A stretch of 64,000 bases of DNA from Caulobacteraceae bacterium (GTDB taxonomy: Bacteria > Pseudomonadota > Alphaproteobacteria > Caulobacterales > Caulobacteraceae), in contig JAUJMO010000003.1 of NCBI GenBank assembly GCA_030446805.1, positions 248,001-312,000 of the forward strand, written 5' to 3'. How positions within the stretch are numbered: the stretch's first letter is position 1; each line of letters begins with the position of its first letter. Of this stretch, positions 10,300 to 17,855 are shown in pieces. The position numbers were made by a program, and so were the translations under genes. Below the pieces are notes generated by a model. The model saw only the letters and a list, made by a program, of their open reading frames with translations, was not told the DNA's origin and did not search any database.

Positions 10300-10357
10300 C
10301 GCCGGCCTATCTAGGCCAGCGCGCGCGGCAGGTCACCGGCGCCGGAGGTCGGGGGGC

Positions 10358-10609
10358 TCAGGCCGACTCCGGATAGCCTTGGGTCGCCGGCGCAGCGAGC
10401 TCCGACGGCTCGGCCGGCGCGCCGCGCAGCACGAAGCGGCGGTCGCAATAGCCGCATTCCACAGAGCCGCTGTCGCCCATCTCCATGAACACCCGGGGAT
10501 GGCCCAAGGCCCCGCCCACGCCGTCGCAGCTGACCCGGGTGGAGTCCACCAGCACCACCTCGGGCGGGTCGGCCAGCATGGCGTAGGGCGCTTCGTTGGG
10601 AACGGGCAT
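10358..10609 (-). CDS. Zinc-finger protein of the zf-CHCC (NDUFS6-like) type
   Basis: The 83-residue protein has SCDGVGGALGHPRVFMEMGD followed by SVECGYCDRRFVLRG, giving the C-x8-H ... C-x2-C pattern of the zf-CHCC family, which is related to the mitochondrial complex I accessory subunit NDUFS6. In alphaproteobacteria such proteins are conserved but poorly characterised. It stands 58 bp upstream of polA on the same strand and is divergent from the ABC ATPase gene. It probably has its own promoter in the 93-bp divergent gap. Confidence 0.85.
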   Translation of the reverse strand: MPVPNEAPYAMLADPPEVVLVDSTRVSCDGVGGALGHPRVFMEMGDSGSVECGYCDRRFVLRGAPAEPSELAAPATQGYPESA

Positions 10610-10702
10610 GGCTCTGTTGGCAGGGGCTGCGGTCGGGCCTAACTAGGCGGCCCGTCCCCGGCGCGTCAACGACGCGGACAGGCGGCTCCGTTTGAAAGCG
10701 CC

Positions 10703-11677
10703 ATGGCCCAGCACTCCCCACTCCCCGAATGGGCCATCGAAGCCGAAGGCTTGGTCAAGACCTATGCGGCGGGCAAGACCTCGCCCGCCAAACAGGCGCT
10801 CCGCGGGGTGGACCTGCGCATCCGGCGAGGCTCCATCTTTGGGCTCCTGGGTCCGAACGGCGCGGGCAAGTCCACCTTCATCAACATCCTCGCGGGCCTG
10901 GTGCGCAAGACCTCCGGCACGGTGCGCATCTGGGGCGTGGACGTGGACGAGCACCCCCGCCAGGCGCGGGCCGCCATCGGCGTGGTTCCCCAGGAGCTGG
11001 CCGCCGACGTCTTCTTCACGCCCCGCGAAAGCCTTGAAGTGCAGGCCGGCTTCTACGGCGTGCCCAAAAGCGAGCGGCGCACGGAGGCCATCCTGGGCGC
11101 GCTGGGTCTGAGCGACAAGGCGGACAGCTATGTCCGCGCCCTGTCGGGCGGCATGAAGCGGCGGTTGATGGTGGCCAAGGCCATGGTCCACGCCCCGCCC
11201 GTGCTGATCCTCGACGAGCCCACAGCCGGGGTGGACGTCGAGCTGCGTCGCCAGCTCTGGGACTATGTCCAGGGGCTGCACGCGCAAGGCGTGACCATTG
11301 TCCTCACCACCCACTACCTCGAAGAGGCCCAGGCCTTGTGCGACCACATCGCCATCGTGAACCGGGGCAAGGTGGTGGCCAGCGAGCCCACGCCGCAGCT
11401 CCTGTCCCGCCTGGACACGCGGGCGGTGGTGATCGCGCCCCAGGAGCCGCTGGCCGCCGCGCCGATCATAAACGGGTTCGACGCTAGGCTGCGCTCCGAC
11501 GGGCGTCTGGCGGTGACCTACAAGACCGGCCAGGCCAGCGTGGAGCAGGTTCTGGCGGCTGCGCGCACCGCCGGCGTGGGGATCAGGGACCTGTCCACCG
11601 AGGAGCCGGACCTCGAGGACGTCTTCCTGGCCCTCACCTACGCCGACGAGACCCAGCCCAGCCCGCTGCAGGACTGA
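10703..11677 (+). CDS. ABC transporter ATP-binding protein (ABC-2 type exporter class)
   Basis: The 324-residue ATPase has Walker A GPNGAGKST near residue 52, the signature LSGGMKRRL near 149, Walker B VLILDEPTAGVD and the switch region LTTHYLEEA. A C-terminal extension of about 90 residues (QEPLAAAPIINGF to EEPDLEDVFLALT) resembles the DrrA/CcmA-type regulatory tail of multidrug or polysaccharide ABC-2 exporters. The first residues after the ATG at 10703 fit a normal start (AIEAEGLVKTYAAGK follows). No permease gene is adjacent: the next gene is convergent 11 bp away, so the membrane partner must be encoded elsewhere. Confidence 0.9.
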   Translation: MAQHSPLPEWAIEAEGLVKTYAAGKTSPAKQALRGVDLRIRRGSIFGLLGPNGAGKSTFINILAGLVRKTSGTVRIWGVDVDEHPRQARAAIGVVPQELAADVFFTPRESLEVQAGFYGVPKSERRTEAILGALGLSDKADSYVRALSGGMKRRLMVAKAMVHAPPVLILDEPTAGVDVELRRQLWDYVQGLHAQGVTIVLTTHYLEEAQALCDHIAIVNRGKVVASEPTPQLLSRLDTRAVVIAPQEPLAAAPIINGFDARLRSDGRLAVTYKTGQASVEQVLAAARTAGVGIRDLSTEEPDLEDVFLALTYADETQPSPLQD

Positions 11678-11688
11678 GCGGCCGGGTC

Positions 11689-12204
11689 TCAACTGTACTG
11701 GGCCGGGTCCGCCTTGCGCCGCATGAACAGGGCCGCCACTGCGCTGATGATCAGGCCCATGGCGAACTGACCGGCGGCGCCCAGCCCGGAAGTCCCGCCC
11801 GGGGTCATCATGGAGCTGCTCATCGCCTGAGCCTGGGCGACCTCCCGGGCGGAAAAGCCCCGGGCCTGCAACTGAGCCGCCGTGGCCTCGCGCACAGCCT
11901 CAAGATAGCCCGGGTTGATCGCGGTCAGGTAAAGGTAGCTCAGCAGCCCGCCCAGGACGGCCGCCACCAGCGACACTGCGGCGCCTTCCTTGAAGCCGTC
12001 GCCGAAGGTGAATTCCCCGCTTTCCGCACGCTTGGCGGCGCGGATCGCCAGAACGATCCCCACGATGGGGAAAACTACGCCCAAAAGCCCGACCCACTGG
12101 CCCGAGTCCGGGTTCGTGTGCAGCCCCGCCGCAGCCATGACGGCGGTCAGAACCGCGCCGGCGATCGCGATCGCCGCGCCGTAGATCAAGGCTCGCTTCC
12201 ACAT
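11689..12204 (-). CDS. DUF4199 membrane protein
   Basis: The 171-residue protein is predicted to have four membrane segments: about residues 5-25, 38-56, 78-97 and 142-160. They are separated by polar stretches such as AKRAESGEFTFGDGFKEGA, which is characteristic of DUF4199. The function of the family is unknown. It is convergent with the ABC ATPase (11-bp gap) and its start is about 100 bp from the tRNA gene. It could in principle be that ATPase's partner, but it lacks ABC-2 permease character. Confidence 0.75.
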   Translation of the reverse strand: MWKRALIYGAAIAIAGAVLTAVMAAAGLHTNPDSGQWVGLLGVVFPIVGIVLAIRAAKRAESGEFTFGDGFKEGAAVSLVAAVLGGLLSYLYLTAINPGYLEAVREATAAQLQARGFSAREVAQAQAMSSSMMTPGGTSGLGAAGQFAMGLIISAVAALFMRRKADPAQYS

Positions 12205-12305
12205 GGTCCGTCCCCGCCCGGACGGAAAGCTTAGCTTTGCTTTTCGCGCCCTGTCGAGGCGCCCGGTTGAGGCGGGGGGCGTTGTCGTCTAGAACCCCGC
12301 CCCAC

Positions 12306-12382
12306 GCACCCGTAGCTCAGCTGGATAGAGCGTTGCCCTCCGAAGGCAAAGGTCACACGTTCGAATCGTGTCGGGTGCGCCA
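12306..12382 (+). tRNA. tRNA-Arg (anticodon CCG)
   Basis: The 77-nt cloverleaf has the acceptor stem GCACCCG / CGGGTGC, D arm GCTC / GAGC, anticodon stem TTGCC / GGCAA with loop CTCCGAA (anticodon CCG), T arm ACACG-TTCGAAT-CGTGT, discriminator G and an encoded CCA. It reads CGG arginine codons. Its anticodon arm contains the left copy of the island's 25-bp direct repeat, so it is the integration site. The gene is intact. Confidence 0.97.
12333..12357 (+). repeat. Left att core (in tRNA anticodon arm)
   Basis: A 25-bp sequence (beginning TTGCCCTCCGAAGGCAAAGG and ending TCACA) is identical to 21602-21626 and lies inside tRNA-Arg. Tyrosine recombinases commonly cross over in tRNA anticodon loops, which fits this position. 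Confidence 0.85.
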
Positions 12383-12429
12383 AGCGTTTCAATGACTTAG
12401 ATGGACGCCGCCTAGCCGCTTTCCGCGCG

Positions 12430-12449
12430 GGTCATCACATGGTCATCAC
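12430..12449 (+). repeat. Paired arm-type integrase sites, left
   Basis: GGTCATCAC occurs at 12430-12438 and again at 12441-12449, with an 11-bp period (one helical turn). The same pair with the same period and orientation is found near the right end at 21468-21487. This is the expected layout of arm sites bound by the integrase N-terminal domain. Confidence 0.6.
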
Positions 12450-12586
12450 GCAGACGTGAGTTCGCCAGCGTTGGGCCGCTGCTTCCGCAGCCGCACGCCC
12501 GGCCCTTCCCCGTTCTCGTCAATGAACAGAACGCTCGCTTCCCCAGGAATCCGAGGAGCCTGAAATCCGGTTTAAGGGCTTCCGCT

Positions 12587-12958
12587 CTAGCCGAGCAGAC
12601 CCGCGATCCACCCCTGCAAGCCTCCGGCCTTCGCGCCGGAGCAATTCTTCGCGGCCTGAGCTTGTCGTAGCCCCGAGATCCGGCCGGTGATCGCTTTGTC
12701 GGCGTCGGATCGCGCCATAGCGTTGCCGATGCCGAAGTCACCGAGGAAGCCCGCTGCCGAACGCCAGTCAGGGTTCGCCGTATCCGCGATCTGAGCCTGC
12801 ACCTGCTCGGCCCGGATCATCTCCAGCCTGATGTCGCCGCAGTCCATGGCAGCGGCTTCCGCAGCCGAAAGCGGCGTGGCTATCGGGTAGCGCTTCGTCG
12901 CGCACCCCACGACGGCAACAAGAGCAACGGCGCAAACAGCGAGTGTGGCTTTCGACAT
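12587..12958 (-). CDS. Small lipoprotein of the island, function unknown
   Basis: From the ATG at 12958 the 123-residue product starts MSKATLAVCAVALVAVVGCA, a lipoprotein signal with lipobox VVGC, then a soluble part with two more cysteines (MDCGDIRLEM and KNCSGAKAGG). It is the leftmost gene of the island and points toward the tRNA. Upstream ATG 12982 would put eight residues before the signal and is less likely. A lipoprotein near the end of an element could act in surface exclusion, but there is no direct evidence. No family is recognised. Confidence 0.6.
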   Translation of the reverse strand: MSKATLAVCAVALVAVVGCATKRYPIATPLSAAEAAAMDCGDIRLEMIRAEQVQAQIADTANPDWRSAAGFLGDFGIGNAMARSDADKAITGRISGLRQAQAAKNCSGAKAGGLQGWIAGLLG

Positions 12959-13256
12959 CGGTTCCCCCTCCCAAGGCCTCACGAGCCGCGAGGCCCGCTC
13001 ACATGAGGGAGAACCGTCAAGGTTGTCTAGCCTCTCGCTTCGCCTTCATCCACTCGCGATAACAGCGCGTGTCCTACGGCTCGCTCGTCACCGCCCCGCT
13101 GCACGGGTTGGCGTCCGGCTCCAGCGGCCACCGCCGCACGGGCATCACCACCAGCCGCCTGGGCGCTTGAGCCCGCAAACCCGCTGGGACGGACGCTCCG
13201 CCCTCGAAACCGAGCGCCCGCCCCGGTCACAGCCCTAACCGGAGGGAGATCAGACC

Positions 13257-13550
13257 ATGACCACCGCCACCACTACCACCGACGCACCGACCGCCACCAC
13301 CGAGGGCGACACCCGAAGCAACGTTCTCCCCTTCCCGACCACCCGCAAGCCCGCCTACCCGAACCCCGTCGTGAAGGTGGCCGATCTGCCAGCGAACGCG
13401 ATCCGTCTTTATGACGAGCGGCTGGCCCGCCAGCCGCGCATGACACCCGAGCTGGCGGCAGGGCTGGCCTATGTGGCGGTGCGCGACCTCAAGGAGGAAG
13501 TTGCGGCGCTTCGCAACCAAGTCGCCGCCCTCCAGCAGGGGGAGGGCTGA
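13257..13550 (+). CDS. Hypothetical island protein with Thr-rich start and C-terminal coiled coil
   Basis: The 97-residue protein begins with a Thr/Ala-rich stretch (MTTATTTTDAPTATTEGD), passes through NVLPFPTTRKPAYPNPVVKV, and ends in a heptad-like segment DLKEEVAALRNQVAALQQ that should form a short coiled coil. A strong ribosome binding site (GGAGGGAGAT) precedes the ATG. It is the first of three rightward genes in the left third of the island. Its function is not recognised. Confidence 0.6.
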   Translation: MTTATTTTDAPTATTEGDTRSNVLPFPTTRKPAYPNPVVKVADLPANAIRLYDERLARQPRMTPELAAGLAYVAVRDLKEEVAALRNQVAALQQGEG

Positions 13551-13697
13551 GGATGGCCCGTCTTCGCACTGGCAACCGTCGCCGCCGTTCTGCCCCGCTT
13601 CGGGCCGCGTGGCGCACCATCACGAACGAGGGCCGAGCGGCAAGACGGCCTCCGGAGCGGCGCTGGTCGGTGACGCAGGCCAGCGCTAAGAGCAGGC

Positions 13698-14759
13698 ATG
13701 AACCGACAAGTCGAGGTGGCGCTCTGCAACCGGCCCTGGCTGGCCAGCATGGCCCTTTGTACGGGCTTCACCCAATCCAAAACAGAGTTCAGCCTCGAGA
13801 TCGTCGGGCGGGTTAGGGCCGCCTACCATCGGGCGCTGGCGGACAATCCTCCCGAGCTGCCGAACGACCTCTGGAGAGGCATCGCCGCAAGCTACCATGG
13901 CGACCTCGCGGCCTTGCTGCTGAGCGACGACCTAGAGGCGTTGGACGGCTACCTGCGTGACCTGCCGAAGCAGTCGGCTGCTCAGGGCTTTTTCCAAGGA
14001 CGGGCTTTCTACGACCAGTGCGTCTCCGACCCGGAAGCCCTGAGCGATCACGCAAGGCTGTCTGCGGACGCCCTTGCTGGGCTAGCAGAGCTTGTCGGGG
14101 CGCTGAACGTCCGCAACCCTCAACAAGGAGAGTGGACTGCCCTGCCCTTCCCCGACACGACGGAGATGCAACGAGCGGCCGAGGCGAAGATTGGCCACTC
14201 GCTATCCATTCCCGATGTGTTCAACGGCTGCTTGTTCGTCGGGGATCGCGTTCATTCCAGGGTCTGCAACGCCGCCTCGGCGGTTTTTGGGGCGGCTCGG
14301 CTCAAGCCGGCGAGCATCGCGGAGATCGGCGCTGGCCTCGGCTTCACCGCGCTCTACACACGACAGAGGGGGATCCAACACACCCTTTACGACCTGCCCT
14401 TGATGTGCGCTGTGCAGGGCTACTTTCTGCTGCACGCGCTAGGCGATGTTCGTCTATACGGAGAAGGTGATGACTCTCCGACGACGCGGATTCTTCCTTG
14501 GCACCGCTATGGTGAAGAGGTGCCTACTGATCTTACGCTCAACGTTGACAGCTTTCCCGAGATCAACCGGGCCGTCGTCGAAACTTATCTGCGGAAGACG
14601 AAGGGCTGGCTGTACAGCGTGAACCAGGAGGCTCAAGCTTGGATCACGGGAGAAACGCGGCAGCTCGTCGTTCGAGAGATTGTCGGCAAAGACCCGCTCT
14701 GGCGGACGCCGAACTGGACCCGCCGCGGATATGTCGATGAGGTTTTCTGGATCGATTGA
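13698..14759 (+). CDS. Putative sugar O-methyltransferase (SAM-dependent), island cargo
   Basis: The 353-residue protein has an all-helical N-terminal half and a Rossmann-like SAM motif IAEIGAGLGFTALYTRQRGI near residue 210, followed by HTLYDLPLMCAVQGYFLLHA. This arrangement resembles the putative sugar O-methyltransferase family found in polysaccharide loci, where the acceptor is often a hexose of a surface glycan. GC and codon use are less extreme than in housekeeping neighbours, which suggests transfer. It is followed by a sulfotransferase gene in the same direction (76-bp gap). The acceptor is unknown and other small-molecule methylation cannot be excluded. Confidence 0.65.
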   Translation: MNRQVEVALCNRPWLASMALCTGFTQSKTEFSLEIVGRVRAAYHRALADNPPELPNDLWRGIAASYHGDLAALLLSDDLEALDGYLRDLPKQSAAQGFFQGRAFYDQCVSDPEALSDHARLSADALAGLAELVGALNVRNPQQGEWTALPFPDTTEMQRAAEAKIGHSLSIPDVFNGCLFVGDRVHSRVCNAASAVFGAARLKPASIAEIGAGLGFTALYTRQRGIQHTLYDLPLMCAVQGYFLLHALGDVRLYGEGDDSPTTRILPWHRYGEEVPTDLTLNVDSFPEINRAVVETYLRKTKGWLYSVNQEAQAWITGETRQLVVREIVGKDPLWRTPNWTRRGYVDEVFWID

Positions 14760-14835
14760 GGCGCAACTCGTAAGCGCTCTGGGGTTCTAGCTGAACAGTC
14801 GTGCGCCGGCAGCTCCGGCAAGCGGATGGGTCTCA

Positions 14836-15681
14836 ATGGCGGCCGCCTCCACCAGTGCAGCTGGCGGTGGAACGCAGCCCATGCAGGGTGCCCTTTATAT
14901 GCTAAGCCCGCCCCAAACTCGGATCGGAGGCTTCTTGCGGCGGATCGCTCACGTTCACTTGCCCAAGACGGCGGGGAACTCCGTCCACGCCGCGTTCTTG
15001 GAGCAACTGGGCGCTGACCGCTGCGCCCTGTTCGTCACAGAACCTGCAAACCACCCCGAGGCCGCCTTCGTGTCAGCCCATGCCCCAGCCGCCTGGTTCG
15101 CTAGGGTTTGGCCTGACGCTTTCAAATTCACGTTCTTCCGCGAGCCGGTAGCTCAACTCGTGTCTCACATCCGCTGGATTGATCACTACAACGAGGCCGA
15201 GTTCGCTCACGAAAAGGCCGGCTTCCCACAGGACGTGCGCGATCAGATGGCGATTATTGGGGCGGCGGACTTCAGCAACCCAGCGTCGCTCGACCAGATG
15301 TTCCGGAGCTTGTCAGGCATCGGGATCACGCTGTTATGCGACAACCAAACACGGGGGCTCCTACCCAAGCAAATTCCTGGACGGCTCGATCCAACGGCGG
15401 CTTCCGTCGCTACGGATTACGCCCTGCTGACTCTAGATTTCTTCGGCTTCGTTGAGACGCTGGAAGAGGACTTGCCGGCGTTGATGAGCGTGTTGGGCCT
15501 ACAGCCTCCGGCGACAATCCAGCGGGACAACGCCGCGATGGCGACCCGCAGAATCGACATCGCTAACCCCGAGATCGCCGAGGTGCTTGGCCGCGAGGTC
15601 GTTGTAGACACCCTCCTGTATCGCGGGCTCTGGGCCGCGAAACGAGCGACGCAGGCTCAAAGGGCGACAAGCGCCACCTAA
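14836..15681 (+). CDS. Sulfotransferase family protein, island cargo
   Basis: The 281-residue frame contains HVHLPKTAGNSVHAAFLEQL near residue 40, the 5'-phosphosulfate loop of PAPS-dependent sulfotransferases, and FTFFREPVAQLVSHI near residue 98, the 3'-phosphate site. It should transfer sulfate from PAPS to a hydroxyl, plausibly on a glycan, given the methyltransferase gene before it. The start is uncertain: ATGs at 14836, 14881 and 14899 are in frame and the first 15 residues are low-complexity, so 14881 is a reasonable alternative. No PAPS synthesis genes are in the window. Confidence 0.7.
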   Translation: MAAASTSAAGGGTQPMQGALYMLSPPQTRIGGFLRRIAHVHLPKTAGNSVHAAFLEQLGADRCALFVTEPANHPEAAFVSAHAPAAWFARVWPDAFKFTFFREPVAQLVSHIRWIDHYNEAEFAHEKAGFPQDVRDQMAIIGAADFSNPASLDQMFRSLSGIGITLLCDNQTRGLLPKQIPGRLDPTAASVATDYALLTLDFFGFVETLEEDLPALMSVLGLQPPATIQRDNAAMATRRIDIANPEIAEVLGREVVVDTLLYRGLWAAKRATQAQRATSAT

Positions 15682-15855
15682 GTGTTGGCCGTAGAATAGC
15701 GTGCTATGCGCCCGCCCAGGTGCTCGTGAGCTTGCTCGACTGCACCGCCAACGATGCGGGGCGCAGCTAGTCCCCGATACGCGACGGAAGCTAAAGACGC
15801 ACGTAAGTAAGCCCACGAGCGGCCAGCTTCCCGTCTAGGGCGGCGGTGCTCCGGC

Positions 15856-16227
15856 TCACGCGTCCCTGGTCTTTCGCCACGCCGCCAGCGTCCGCGACAC
15901 GTCGCGCCGGAGCGCCTTCGCTTCGTTCGTCCATGCTCCGCCCTTCCAGCTACCGTTCGCCGCCCCGGTCGGAGCCCCCGACCCCTTCGCACAGCCGTGC
16001 AGGACGCAGCGGGGCCTCCCCTTCTTTGCCGGTCGTTGACACTCTGTCCCGCGTCGGGTCCGGGCCAGGCAGCGCGGCGCAAGGTTCGCCAGGCGGAGTG
16101 CATCGAGCTTCGATAGTTTCGGCACCGGAGCCCCTTCCGCGTGCTGTGCGTCCTTGGGCTTGGGTGTCGATTTCCGCCCCTCCCCCCTCGTGGTGGACAT
16201 GGACATGCTTGTGCTCGTGTCGCTCAT
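15856..16227 (-). CDS. HGGxxxGAP-type mobile-element protein
   Basis: From the ATG at 16227 the product is 123 residues, with a cysteine-bearing motif LAPRCLARTRRGTECQRPAK, then GRPRCVLHGCAKGSGAPTGA and NGSWKGGAWTNEAKALRR. This C-x7-C-x8-CxxH layout followed by GSGAPxGxxN and a KxGxxTxEA tail is very common in alphaproteobacterial prophages and islands, next to a gene like the one upstream here. The role is unknown; small zinc-binding DNA-associated protein is a guess. It overlaps the upstream gene by 278 bp in another frame. Confidence 0.6.
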   Translation of the reverse strand: MSDTSTSMSMSTTRGEGRKSTPKPKDAQHAEGAPVPKLSKLDALRLANLAPRCLARTRRGTECQRPAKKGRPRCVLHGCAKGSGAPTGAANGSWKGGAWTNEAKALRRDVSRTLAAWRKTRDA

Positions 16228-16777
16228 ATTTGACCGTGATGTGCTGGCGACCGCCCTTGCTCTTGAGCTTCCGCAGGGTGTTGGTCTGATCGCAGAAGGC
16301 TCGCGACAGCCGCGCGGTGAGGGCGGCCAACTCCACACGGGGCGGCCCACCGTCGCCTTCATTCAGCGCATAGGAGCTGGCCCTCATGGTCAGGACGTGC
16401 GTCGCAGCCATCTGCGCCACCAAGCACGCCTGCAGCTCATCCCGAGGTTTCGATCCGTGGACTATCGCCAGGAGCGCGTTCAGCTCGAACTCATTCGGGC
16501 GCCACGCCCTGCCGTCGTGGTAGTTGTTCACCAACCCCCGGAGTTGATCGAGGAAGGTCCAGGCCGCCGATTCGGAGCGGGTCCCGAACGCCTCGCAGAC
16601 CATAACCTCCCACGCCTCCCGGTCGCGGTGAGGCGGCTCGATCCGCCACAGGCCGTCCACCTCCTCGCGCATGAGGACGCCGGGGTTGGGCGGTCGCCGC
16701 CTGTGGCGCGCTCGCGCCTTCTCCACGAACGGCCGGTCGGCTTCGTTGAACGGCGGCTTGAAGTCCGGTTCGCTCAT
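15950..16777 (-). CDS. Hypothetical mobile-element protein with His-rich VKYERHEHKHVHVHH segment
   Basis: The 275-residue protein has a helical N-terminal region (NEADRPFVEKARARHRRRPP, EAWEVMVCEAFGTRSESAAW) and a striking histidine-rich segment ITVKYERHEHKHVHVHHEGG near residue 180. A related V-x-V-x-H-V-x-V-H segment precedes the HGGxxxGAP gene in many rhizobial and caulobacterial elements. The C-terminal 60 residues overlap the next gene in another frame and may be less constrained. The start overlaps the upstream small gene by 4 bp. Function unknown. Confidence 0.6.
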   Translation of the reverse strand: MSEPDFKPPFNEADRPFVEKARARHRRRPPNPGVLMREEVDGLWRIEPPHRDREAWEVMVCEAFGTRSESAAWTFLDQLRGLVNNYHDGRAWRPNEFELNALLAIVHGSKPRDELQACLVAQMAATHVLTMRASSYALNEGDGGPPRVELAALTARLSRAFCDQTNTLRKLKSKGGRQHITVKYERHEHKHVHVHHEGGGAEIDTQAQGRTARGRGSGAETIEARCTPPGEPCAALPGPDPTRDRVSTTGKEGEAPLRPARLCEGVGGSDRGGER

Positions 16778-16974
16778 TTCGGCGCACCCGACTGTTCTCG
16801 CCTCCGGTCCGCTTCCGCAGCCCTCAACCCGCGCTGGAGCGCATGGCGGAGCATCGCGGACGTTTTCACCCCCCGATAAGCCGCCTCTACCTCGGCGCGG
16901 TCGCGGTCTTGGTCTGTGACGCGGAACGCCACCTTGGCGCTCAGGCCTCGATTGTCACCGCTCAGAGGAGCCAT
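16774..16974 (-). CDS. Small DNA-binding-like protein (ribbon-helix-helix type suspected)
   Basis: The 66-residue protein reads KVAFRVTDQDRDRAEVEAAY then RGVKTSAMLRHALQRGLRAA: a beta strand with alternating residues, then two helices, similar to small RHH or mobilisation-accessory proteins. It overlaps the downstream gene by 4 bp (ATGA). The upstream 230 bp contain the iteron-like repeats, so it could be their ligand or be regulated from there. The fold call is inference from pattern only. Confidence 0.55.
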   Translation of the reverse strand: MAPLSGDNRGLSAKVAFRVTDQDRDRAEVEAAYRGVKTSAMLRHALQRGLRAAEADRRREQSGAPK

Positions 16975-17151
16975 AGAGCCTCCCCTTCCGGGCAGATCAC
17001 AACGCGGCGCGCGAGGCCAAAAATTGGTTGCTGGAGTTCAGAGGCCCATTTCGAGCCCTCTTGGCTTGGCTCCGGCCCTTGAGGGCCAGCCAAGCCGGGC
17101 GGCTGCTGCTCCCGCTCTCTGACCCTACCCAGCCCGAGATATAGAAGGTGC

Positions 17152-17259
17152 CTTGCATTTGCGGGGCGAAGTGCACCTTGCAAATGGGGGGTCGTCAGGC
17201 CGGAAATCATGCGCCCCGCGCCTTGCACTTGAGGGGCACCACGACTTGCAAATGGGGGG
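17152..17259 (+). repeat. Four iteron-like repeats CTTGCAnnTGnGGGG
   Basis: Direct repeats start at 17152 (CTTGCATTTGCGGGG), 17177 (CTTGCAAATGGGGGG), 17222 (CTTGCACTTGAGGGG) and 17245 (CTTGCAAATGGGGGG). Spacings are 25, 45 and 23 bp; the second and fourth copies are identical. They sit at the 3' end of, and just beyond, the winged-helix gene. Short direct repeats at about two-turn spacing beside a possible initiator gene suggest a replication origin or an operator array. Confidence 0.6.
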
Positions 17260-17788
17260 CTGCTCCCGCAGTAGCGGGCGGCCTCACGGGCGTTTTCCGG
17301 CGCACCGTCTTGACCTCGCGAGCTAGCCACGCCCGTGCCTGCGCGTAGCTTCCGACGCCATCACGGGCGATGCGGTCCCGAACCTTCGTCCAGTCATGTG
17401 TAGGCGGGGCCTCATCGGCAGAACCGGCCCGGGTCGGGAGCCAGGTCAGGGCGTAGCGAGCGGGTTCCCGCTGGCCTTCAATGCGCTTCCCCTCACGCGT
17501 GAGCCGGACAAAGCCGGTGACGTACAGCTCCTCCAGGCCCTTTCTGATGTCGTTGGCGGTGACGCCCCAGACCTCAAGCTGGCGATAGGTGGCGGCGAGG
17601 TTGCCGTTCTCCCGGCCGCCGTGGCTCGCGTGCTCGTACAGGAGGAAGTCGAGTGTCCTGCGGGCGTGGATGCTGAGAGCGCGATAGGTAGTGCTCGCCA
17701 ACATGGTGTTCGTTACCCAGGTCCACTGCTCCCCTTCCGGGGGGCGGAGGCTTTGGGTTCGGCCGGGCTTGTGCCTGCGTGAGGACAT
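17207..17788 (-). CDS. Winged-helix protein, possible replication initiator or regulator
   Basis: From the ATG at 17788 the product is 193 residues. It contains WTWVTNTMLASTTYRALSIH, LDFLLYEHASHGGRENGNLA and VTANDIRKGLEELYVTGFVR, then a wing-like VRLTREGKRIEGQREPARYA. This family of winged-helix proteins is widespread in alphaproteobacterial prophages and islands; some relatives are annotated as replication proteins. The C-terminal coding region and the DNA just beyond it contain four iteron-like repeats, which supports a DNA-binding or initiation role, but this is inference. Earlier starts up to 17881 give a poor Arg-rich extension. Confidence 0.6.
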   Translation of the reverse strand: MSSRRHKPGRTQSLRPPEGEQWTWVTNTMLASTTYRALSIHARRTLDFLLYEHASHGGRENGNLAATYRQLEVWGVTANDIRKGLEELYVTGFVRLTREGKRIEGQREPARYALTWLPTRAGSADEAPPTHDWTKVRDRIARDGVGSYAQARAWLAREVKTVRRKTPVRPPATAGAAPHLQVVVPLKCKARGA

Positions 17789-17855
17789 AGAGCGATCAGC
17801 GACGCGGAGTTGGGCGTGTCGGCCGACGACGGAGACCGTCGCCGACCGCACGGGC

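Noticed and set aside
7489-10314. A 941-residue open frame on the plus strand opposite polA
   Set aside because: It is the antisense shadow of a perfectly conserved polA in high-GC DNA; composition is Arg/Gln/His-rich with no domain or ribosome site.
13553-13816. Possible 87-residue gene directly after 13257-13550
   Set aside because: It has a good SD, but the sequence is Arg-rich low-complexity and the last 119 bp overlap the well-supported methyltransferase gene; not convincing enough to list.
17148-17348. Short plus-strand frame across the iteron-like repeats with repeated peptide units
   Set aside because: The peptide repetition is only the translation of the DNA repeats; no start signal or family.
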